A stretch of 64,000 bases of DNA from Aphrocallistes beatrix (lineage: Eukaryota; Porifera; Hexactinellida; Sceptrulophora; Aphrocallistidae), in contig OY725488.1 in NCBI GenBank assembly GCA_963281255.1, positions 9,893,524 to 9,957,523 on the forward strand, in the 5' to 3' direction. The translations under genes were made by a program, and so were the position numbers. Positions within the stretch are counted from its first letter, which is position 1; each line of letters begins with the position of its first letter. The notes under the pieces were generated by a model. The model saw nothing but the letters and a program-made list of their open reading frames with translations, did not search any database and was not told the origin of the DNA. Of this stretch, positions 55,936-64,000 are shown piece after piece.

Positions 55936-57412
55936 TTGTTCTCTGAATTTTGAACTTTTCCTTATTTCGATCCTGTTTCGTTATAATTTTCATTCATATT
56001 TAGTTATTTTGTATTTCTCTTTATTTATCCTTTTATAACTCATCTAATTGCATTTAATATTTCTTAATTATTGCACTAAATATTGATTTTGTGATTGTTA
56101 TGAGTTGTTAGAATAGTTCAAGGTTGATATTTCAGCCTCTACGATTCGAAAGCTTACTGGAAGGCTTTCCTCCCAGACCCTTATGAGGAGATAATGATTA
56201 ATATAAGCTTTACAAACTTTCTATCAACCTTTTTAAAATATCTGATCATTTCATAAATATTTTACCCTATCTTTTTATAGGTTATCGTGGTAATTTTACT
56301 AAAATACTTTTCCGGGGTGTGGCATTATCTCTACATCAAATATCTGTTATCCGTAGTCCATGCACTGTAATACTCTGAGACTTGTAAGCACTTAGTATGC
56401 AGGAGTGTAGAGCTGGAGTGACGGTGTCCTAGTTAGAGTGGTGCTAGATGTCTGGTAGCTGTGTAAGCGCTTCAGGAGTTTACTGTACAGCTCCATCACA
56501 GCTGTAAGATCGGTATCAGACCGATTTGGAACTAACTTTGAACTGTGCTAGCGTTTATCCGTTTCTAATTCTTCATTCATTTGATTTGCTTAATAATGAA
56601 TTACGGGATATTCTCACTGTACAGCAGATCAGTTCCCACTGATTGGATGGATTTTCAATTAGTTAATTGTTCGCAAACCTTTGTTGAGTATCGACTCTGA
56701 ACATAAATCATAGAACTGAGAATTAGCAAACAAAAAGTTCATTTCGCATTCCCTCACAATAATTCCAACTCTGGGAAGAAGGAGATAATAGAGCTTTAAA
56801 TAACTTAGTCCGCCAGCTTGAGACGGAAGTCAACGCCACTGCACCACCCCCTCCAGGCCTCTCAACTCCAATCTCGTCGTGTGTGTCTCGAATTTCGCTA
56901 TTGTATGAGACCATATCATGAAAATATTAATTTTAATTCGATTTTAAAGGATGTTTATTTTTAAGCGTTGGTTGGTAATCTCGATTTGGTAATTTATGCA
57001 TATTATGCATATTTTAAAATTATTACATGAACTTCAGAAGTTAAAATTTGAGAGAGAATCGGCAGTTTCAAGCTAAACTTGATAATTTATCTGCAAACGA
57101 GGAGTTAAAATTTTTAATATCATTCAAATAGTAAATGTATAGTTGAGTAGTATAGGAATTCTGGTTATTTTTGGATAGGAATTTAATATTATGAAAACAT
57201 GGTATATTCACTACTGTTAAAGTTGAAACTTATATTCTACTGCATTATGATATAAGTTTATGCATAGACTTATAGAAACACAATGGATAAGAACGAATAA
57301 GATTATTCTAGCTTAGCTTAATTAATGTATTTAAATGAATTGAATTGTAGACTCATTAAATCTACTTTTATTTAACAGAACTGTTTTTCATTGAAATAAT
57401 AGCAAATCTATA
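55936..57412. other. Short spacer between NHL genes 4 and 5, without BOP1
   Basis: Only 1.5 kb and lacking a BOP1 relic. Contains the unit-boundary sequence (56280-56400), an open coding-like relic (about 56757-56911: LVRQLETEVNATAPPPPGLS ... ending in TGA) related to that at 41845, and the conserved promoter block. TATTTAA lies at 57369-57375. Confidence 0.45.
57369..57375 (+). promoter_or_regulatory. TATA-like box of NHL array gene 5
   Basis: TATTTAA 44 bp before the ATG at 57413. Confidence 0.5.
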
Positions 57413-58684
57413 ATGGCAACAGCAGATCCAGGATCTGGTCCTGTTAGTTTATTCGGAGTGAGTAACAAACTCCAGAATAAAGTGAACTCGTTTAGAGAAA
57501 TGATTGAAAGGAAGAAGTTGGAAGTAAGAAGAATCAGCAAAGAAATGAGAATTCTAATCGAAAAGAAAGAAGAAGCAATAATCCAAGAATTGAATGCTAT
57601 TTGGGAAGAAGTGAATACTAGAATGGAGAAAAGGAAAACAGATATTCAGACTAAAATCGGAGTCCTCGATGCCAAGGCGAAAGAAATGGAGCAACTATTC
57701 ACCGAATTAAATCCAGGAAGTGGTCCACTACTTAATATTTCTGAGAAACTCAATTCAGTGAGAAGAGAAATGGACATTGATATTCCTAATGTGAAGTTAA
57801 CGTGGAGAGTGGAAGAATTGAAAGATTGTATAAATAGAATGTGTCGTTGTGATCAACAGATTCTAGTTTATAATGAAGATACTCGGTATCAACTGAAATG
57901 GAGTAAATGCAAGGAAGGAAGAGGAGACAATCAACTATATGGTCCATGTGGTATAGCGACTAATCCTATGAATGGGAATATTTACGTAGCTGACCAATCG
58001 GATAACAGAGTTCAGATTTTCTCTAGAGAAGGAGAATGGATCAGATCTGTGAAAGATGACGAGATGAAATATCCACAAAATATTCTATTTCACAACCAAT
58101 CAATTTACGTACAATGTAATACAGCAATTCTGAAATTGAATGAATCTACTGAGAAGAAAGAAAAGTCTAAATCTTATGATTTTAATCTCAGAGGTATCTG
58201 TACAGATAATATTCATATTTATGTCGGTCAATGTATTGGAATGAATCTAGTAGTGTTAACTCTAGATTTGACTGAAGAAAACAGAATATCTCTCAAGACT
58301 GAATTCTGTAAACAAGATAATGAAATCAGAGATATATCTCTATCTCAAGAATTATTTTACGTTTTGCTATTCAATACAGAATTTCCAATTCAAGCATTTT
58401 CTAGAGATGGCATTCTGACAAGATGTGTTGTTAAGAAAGATAGCATTAACTCTGCTTATTCTTTCTGTCTAGATCAGCAACACAACATCTTAGTAGCAGA
58501 CTGTGGAGACTCTAAAGTGAAGATATTTTCCAATGAAGCGAAGCTTCTCACTCAGTTCGGTGAGAAAGCATCTAAAAAAGGACAGTTCTCTGGACTTACT
58601 GGAATATCCTTGAGTGAATTAGGAAATATTGTCACTGTTCAGCAGAGAAATTCAAACTTATTGAAATGTTTCTTTCGTTTATGA
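57413..58684 (+). CDS. Coiled-coil/NHL-repeat protein, array gene 5
   Basis: 423 aa, architecture as array gene 1. The coiled-coil cassette is type C, with the same amino acids as in gene 3 and apparently the same bases, while the regions around it differ (for example MRILIEKKEEAIIQEL upstream). Variable propeller sites: LYGPCG, DQSDNRV, MKYPQN, CNTAI, VGQCIG (as in gene 4), ending QQRNSNLLK. So its cassette resembles gene 3 but parts of its propeller resemble gene 4: a mosaic. No lesion. Confidence 0.9.
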   Translation: MATADPGSGPVSLFGVSNKLQNKVNSFREMIERKKLEVRRISKEMRILIEKKEEAIIQELNAIWEEVNTRMEKRKTDIQTKIGVLDAKAKEMEQLFTELNPGSGPLLNISEKLNSVRREMDIDIPNVKLTWRVEELKDCINRMCRCDQQILVYNEDTRYQLKWSKCKEGRGDNQLYGPCGIATNPMNGNIYVADQSDNRVQIFSREGEWIRSVKDDEMKYPQNILFHNQSIYVQCNTAILKLNESTEKKEKSKSYDFNLRGICTDNIHIYVGQCIGMNLVVLTLDLTEENRISLKTEFCKQDNEIRDISLSQELFYVLLFNTEFPIQAFSRDGILTRCVVKKDSINSAYSFCLDQQHNILVADCGDSKVKIFSNEAKLLTQFGEKASKKGQFSGLTGISLSELGNIVTVQQRNSNLLKCFFRL

Positions 58685-59479
58685 TTGTTCTTTGAATTTT
58701 GAACTTTTTCTATTTTATGATTGTGTTTTGTTATCCTTATCCATTGTATTTTCGCTATTTTGTGTTTACTTTCGTTTATCTTTCATTCTAATGATACTAC
58801 TTTATTCCATGGATTTATTTGCTACTTTTCTTTTACTTGCTACTTACTACTTTTAATTTTTTGGAGGAAAATAGTATTTAAATATTCTGGATGGCGTACA
58901 CACAAAAATGTTAGCATTGTTTAATTTTGTCATTGTGGTAATTTAACTAAAATACCTTCCCTAGTGTAGCATTATCTCTATATCCAATATCTGTTATTCG
59001 TAGTTCATGCACTGTAGTAATATTCTGAGACTTGTAAGCACTAGAGTGTAGAGTTGGATTTAGGGTAATAGTGGTTTCTATACAGAAGTTTTCACTGGCT
59101 AACTCCAAGAATTATGAGATATTGTCACTGTACTGCAGATCAAATCCCGCTGATTACAAGCATATACATTCTGAATTAGTTTTTTGTGGATTTGCATGAT
59201 TAATACCGTATAAGCTCTACAAACTTTAATTCAACCTTTTTTAAATATTTGGTTTTCTAGTATTTCATAAATATTATACCCCAGCACACTGCAAAGCAGT
59301 TCTCTACAACTTTTTGACTTACAATTATATCTTTTGATTTTTCATTAGCTGCTTTACTATCTACTTTCACGATATCCATTGTTCTATTTCTGGATTTCGA
59401 ATAACTATTCCCCAGACCGTGTAAGTTGTGAACCTGTTCCAGTAGTCAGAAGAGATTTTATATTTTAACAACCTGATGA
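58685..59479. other. NHL-unit spacer
   Basis: Contains the unit-boundary sequence at 58925-59000 (GTGGTAATTTAACTAAAATA) and a second relation to the gene 4 spacer (ATTCTGAGACTTGTAAGCAC). No gene. Confidence 0.4.
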
Positions 59480-60300
59480 CTGAGAATGGAGAAATTAATT
59501 GGACGAAACAGGAAAGCTCATTCAAGAAGGCAGTGTGCGTTGAGATGGGACTGGGGGCGGAAGTTAATCCTCTTCGATCCTGTTACGAGTTAATAAGAAG
59601 TCCTGTTCTAGAGTTTAGTAAAGCTTGCCTCCTGTGGCGATGAATGAAACCATCAAACATTTCTTGGAAACGAATGCCAGTCAACTCATACAAATGCCAA
59701 TTCACAACCAACTCGTACCAAGTCACCATAAAATCCTGCCTTTAGCTGTGTTTACAGATATCTCATCCGAAACATTCCATTTTGGTAGTTGTTACGAGTT
59801 TACTGGTTTCCTTGGAAACCACTGAAAGAATTTACTTTCTGAAGACTGTGCCTGTTGAAGTCATAGCAATTGAGATATGCTCTCTATGAGGAGATAACTG
59901 AGTCTACAAGCAAACATGCTGATAAGGGAAAATATTACAGTAAATATGCAGCAAAGTCTCTTATTTGGAATATAGAAAAAGGACTCATTCCTCTGTTTGT
60001 TCTGCTGAAATCAAATTGATAACTCAGAATTCTGAATTTATCTCTTTATGATGAGTTGTCAGGACTTCTTCTACTGTAGAAACAGTTCTGTCTAGGACGG
60101 TGTGAGGAGAGTGCAGACATCCAGCAACACGATAGTCTCAGAGAAAAGAAGTCCCACAGCTTGGCGAAGTACGAAATCGAAAGAAATCAATGTGGGGAGG
60201 TGTTAACCGAATACTTATAAAGTCGATTTAGTACTCGAAAGTAACGTTTTAAACGTAATCTACTCACTCATCTAAAGTTTAGCATATTGTCGACTGATCG
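59480..60300 (+). pseudogene. Possible relic with weak NLR-like similarity
   Basis: An open stretch at 59625-59825 contains AVFTDISSETF, resembling SVFTDISNQIF of NLR-like copy 2 (near 37440) and LFTDMPDNLF of copy 1. The surrounding sequence is coding-like in GC content but full of stops. If the match is real, this is a decayed N-terminal fragment of the same NLR-like family. It occupies the place where other units have a BOP1 relic. Confidence 0.3.
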
Positions 60301-61723
60301 AAGGTACAGTTCTCTGATCTCAAATTGAGAAGAAGAAGGTCAGAATGGATTGATGCTAGTGACAGGAAATTGTTGTCACATTAAAGTCATTAATTCAGGT
60401 TTGTCAATTTATTTGAGGTCGTCATACCCACGAAAGAGTTGGAAACAGAATATTGACGGAGACTAAGAGATCGTGAGTAGAGTACGAAATAAAGTTTCGA
60501 GAGAGATGACAGCGAGAGCATCTATTTTACTGTTATTTTAACATAGTTTGTTACAAATGAAAGCAAATATAGTTATTCTGAATGATATTGAATTAATTAA
60601 GTTGATTACAATTATGCTGTTACATTTATGAATAGGTAATATCAGGAAATGGAAGTCCTAACGACATTAAATAGCTTGTAAGCTAATGAGATATATTTTT
60701 GAGAATTTAAATTTCCATTCTTTACTTTTCCATGGTACATTTGATACCAGGGCTTTATCAATGAACAACATGTATAGTGGTTAAAATGTGGTTAAAATTC
60801 AAATACTCTATTACGTTCGCCAAATTCAACGCTGCTTCCCAATTTTTCATGGTTCAGATTGGCATGTATGTGAATTAAATCATTTCATGGAAGAAGAATA
60901 CGTTCAAATCTTTTGAGATACTAAAAGTCTGATTTTAGATTTCAAGACTACAAAATCGAGTTAATCATTGCTGAACATATCAAATGAATTACTCAACTCA
61001 ATGAACAATATTATCAGCTTAAACCACCATATATCATTCATTGCCACATGTATAGTGGTTACATGGGCGTATGTGACATAAAGATATTCGTTCTAATTCA
61101 GATTTGGATGTGTATTTGTAAGCGTATGCGTGTTAATCTCGAATTCTAACTTTAACGCATATTTTTGAACTAACATGATCTTCACAAATTAAGATTTGAG
61201 AGAAATTCGGCAGTTTCAAGTTTGACTTGATGAATTAACCCATGCATGCCAACCTGAGCCATGACAAAAGCGTGACGCAATAGAAATGTATTATACACGA
61301 AGAATCAACAATGCGGAACATGACAGGGAGATTTCATGTAACAACGGGAGAGAAAGTAGTTCTGTAGAAAAGGTAAACGATCATCTGAGATTGGCACAGC
61401 TTAAATCTAGTTGAAGGAGAATGAATTAAATTTTGAATATCTTTATTGCATCTAAATTTGTGAAGTTGCTCGTTGCTATGGTATGCGAATATAATATTAC
61501 TCAAGATAGAAATACATTATATATTCACTCCTGTGTAAGTTGAGACTTAAACATGATGAGAAAAGTACTATGCATAGGCTTAATATTGTAACACAATTGA
61601 TAAGAACCAATAAGAATACTCTAGCACAGCTTAATGTATTTAAATGAATTGAAATATGAACTCTCATTAAAATCTAATTCTATATAACTGAACTGTTTTA
61701 ATTTGAATAATAGCAAATCTATA
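60301..61723. other. Spacer and promoter region of NHL array gene 6
   Basis: From 60820 it resembles the spacers before genes 3 and 4, and from 61018 the region before gene 1. Ends with the promoter block, TATATAA at 61681-61687. No gene. Confidence 0.45.
61681..61687 (+). promoter_or_regulatory. TATA box of NHL array gene 6
   Basis: TATATAA 43 bp before the ATG at 61724. Confidence 0.55.
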
Positions 61724-62988
61724 ATGGCAACAGCAGATCCAGGATCTGGTCCTGTTAGTTTATTCGGAGTGAGCAACAAACTCCAGAGTAAAGTGAACTC
61801 GTTTAGAGAAGTGATTGAAAGGAAGAAGTTGGAAGTAAGAAGAGTTAGCAAAGAAATGAGAAGTCTTATCCAAGAGAAAGAAGAATCAATAATCCGAGAA
61901 TTAGATGCTATTTGGAAAGAAGTGAATACTAGAATGGAGAAGACGAAAACTGAAACTCAAAAGAAAATACGAGAATTAGAGAGTAAGAAAAAAGAGATTG
62001 ATAAAATTCTTCTTGAACTCGATCCAGAAGAGACACAATTCCCTCAATTTTCTGAAGCGATAGAAAGAGCGAAGAAGAAAGAAAAAGACATTGATATTCC
62101 TAATGTGAAGTTAACGTGGAAAGTGGATGAATTGAAAGATTGCATAAATAGAATGTGTCGTTGTGATCAACAGATTCTAGTTTATAATGAAGATACTCGG
62201 TATCAACTGAAATGGAGTAAATGCGAGGAAGGAAGAGGAGACAATCAACTCTATCGTCCATGGGGTATAGCGACTAATCCTATGAATGAGAATATTTATG
62301 TAGCTGACCAATGGAATCACAGAGTTCAGATTTTCTCTAGAGAAGGAGAATGGATCAGATCTGTGAAAGATGACGAAATGAAAATTCCACAAAATATTCT
62401 ATTTCACAACCAATCAATTTACGTACAATGTTGTAGTGCAATTCTGAAATTGAATGATTTCACTGAGAAGAAAGAAAAGTCTAAATCTTATGATTTTCAT
62501 CTCAGAGGTATCTGTACAGATAATATTCATATTTATGTCGGTAAATGGAAGGGAATGAATCTAATAGTGTTAACTCTAGATTTGATTGAAGAAAACAGAA
62601 TATCTCTCAAGACTGAATTCTGTAAACAAGATACTGAAATCAGAGATATATCTCTATCTCAAGAATTGTTTTATATTTTACTATTCAATACAGAATATTT
62701 CCAATTCAAGCATTTTCTAGAGAAGGCATTCTGACAAGATGTGTTGTTAAGAGAGATAGCATTAACAATACTTTTTGTTTCTGTCTAAATCAGCAACACA
62801 ACATCTTAGTAGCAGACTATGGATACTCTAAAGTGAAGATATTTTCTAATGAAGGGAAGCTACTCACTCAGTTCGGTGAGAAAGGACAGTTCTCTGCATT
62901 AATTGGAATCTCTTTGAGTGAATTAGGAGATATTGTCACTGTTCAGCAGAGCAATTCAAACCTATTGAAATTTTTCTCTCCTTTATGA
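61724..62988 (+). pseudogene. Coiled-coil/NHL-repeat gene 6, frameshifted
   Basis: Same architecture as the other array genes with cassette type D (KIRELESKKKEIDKILLELD, close to gene 4) and variable sites LYRPWG, DQWNHRV (as gene 2), CCSAI, VGKWKG. Near 62695 there is a two-base insertion: CAGAATATTTCC where the other five have CAGAATTTCC. The frame is lost and a stop follows at 62734. Homology continues in another frame to a TGA at 62986-62988 (NILVADYGYSKVKIFS, QQSNSNLLK). A recent pseudogene, or a sequencing or assembly error, since the rest is undamaged. Confidence 0.8.
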
Positions 62989-63213
62989 TTGTGTTTAGTT
63001 ATCATTAACTCTCATTTTCGCCATTTTATGTTTAAATTCGTTATACTTTTTAATGATCCTAATTTAGTATAAAATATTATATATATCCAATCAAGCTTGT
63101 ATCAGAACTTATTTGTCACACTGTATTTTGTGATATTTCTTATTGTTTTGAATTGTTTCCTATGATACCTTTGTTTACCACTTAATTAATTTTATAGGTT
63201 ATTGTGGTAATTT

Positions 63214-63223
63214 ACTAAAATAC

Positions 63224-63262
<39 letters not shown>

Positions 63263-64000
63263 TACATTTATATAGCGCATATTCCATATTAATATGTTCA
63301 AGTGCGCTGTACAATTCAATAAAAGTAGGTGTGTGTTATGCATGTATGTGTATGTATATGTATGTATGCGTATGTATGCTTGTAAGGTATGTATATGCAT
63401 TGAAATTAATTTAAGTGGATGTGTTGTGCGCGATACGGAAAAGATGAGTTTTCAAGAGTTTTTTGAAGAGAAGAAGTGAGGGGGCATTCCGAATGCTCGG
63501 AGGCAGAAGATTCCACTCAACAGGGGCAGCTAAAGTGAATGCACGATCACCCAGAGTTTTGGAAGATTTGATAGTAGGATGCTCAAGGAGGATGGCGTTG
63601 GATGATCGTAGAGTACGATTGGATGACTTAACCTGTATGAACTGGATGATATAGTCCGGAGCAAGAGAATGGATGGCTTTGTAAGTTATGAGGAGGATTT
63701 TGAAGAGGATACGATGTTTAACAGGCAGCCAGTGGAGGTTAATAAGAAGAGGAGATGACGAAAAGGTACGAGAGACATTGTAGATAAGCCTGGCTGCACT
63801 GTTCTGGACTCGCTGGAGTCGAGCTAAGAGGGATGAGGGGCAACCATACAAGAGACTGTTACAATAATCAAGACGAGATGTGATAAGAGAATTAACAAGA
63901 GTTTCACAGACTTCCCTAGAGAGATACTTTCTAATACGCCGGATGTTATAGATGTAGTAGAAGCAGGAGGAGGCAACTTTGCTGACCTGAGTAGACATTG
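63214..64000 (-). mobile_element. CR1/L2-type LINE, 3' end, cut by the window edge
   Basis: The minus-strand frame from the edge to the stop at 63411 encodes the C-terminal end of a reverse-transcriptase protein: SRLDYCNSLLYG, LQRVQNSAARL, LHWLPVKHRILFKILLITYK, APVEWNLLPPSIRN, ending FKKLLKTHLF. This is typical of the CR1/L2/Jockey-like group. The 3' UTR (63410-63262) ends in GCGCTATATAAATGTAT and an (ATT)n tail, again typical of that group. The catalytic domain lies beyond the window. Confidence 0.9.
63224..63261 (+). repeat. (AAT)n microsatellite, 3' tail of the LINE
   Basis: About twelve AAT units directly after the LINE 3' end (read on the minus strand as ATT repeats). Confidence 0.9.

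Overview
This is animal nuclear DNA: AT-rich, with spliced exons, secreted and receptor-like domain architectures (C-type lectin plus Ig, astacin plus C2, NACHT, coiled coil plus NHL), a metazoan LINE and many cut-and-paste DNA transposon remnants. Introns are short where they can be modelled (63, 63, 89 and 204 bp) and several long genes are intronless, so the genome is compact. I cannot name the species. A sponge or another invertebrate is possible, but that is a guess.

Layout. (1) 1-1.6 kb: a spliced C-type lectin/Ig gene on the minus strand, with an Ig relic nearby. (2) 3.1-7.1 kb: two intact minus-strand astacin metalloproteases with a C-terminal extracellular-type C2 domain; a third, dead copy at 17.2-18.8 kb carries two hAT insertions. 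(3) 12.7-28.2 kb: three intact, nearly identical SLC2-like transporter genes on the plus strand. Copies 1 and 2 lie in a duplicated block that also holds an NHL gene: one version is split by a mariner element, the other is cut off at a breakpoint. (4) 29.4-32.7 kb (minus) and 37.2-39.6 kb (plus): two broken NLR-like genes (death-fold-like region, NACHT, LRR-like tail), separated by a foldback element with an inner ORF and by an inverted pair of tRNA-Leu genes. (5) 36-63 kb: a tandem array of six coiled-coil/NHL genes on the plus strand (five intact, the sixth frameshifted), repeating about every 4.2-4.3 kb and interleaved with four relics of the ribosome-biogenesis gene BOP1. (6) 63.2-64 kb: the 3' end of a CR1/L2-type LINE on the minus strand.

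How it fits together. The lectin/Ig gene, the NLR-like genes and the NHL array are all classes used for recognition in animals, and nearly all are multicopy here. The NHL paralogues are close to identical, yet differ in an exchangeable coiled-coil cassette (four types among six genes) and at a few positions in the propeller. That looks like a diversifying recognition family and is the best candidate for an undescribed system. Genes of three unrelated families share one promoter layout, with a TATA box 42-44 bp upstream of the start codon. About half of the window is mobile-element sequence: hAT, pogo-like and Tc1/mariner MITEs, long foldback elements, and a Helitron-like family with a 141-bp minisatellite and a GC-rich head module.
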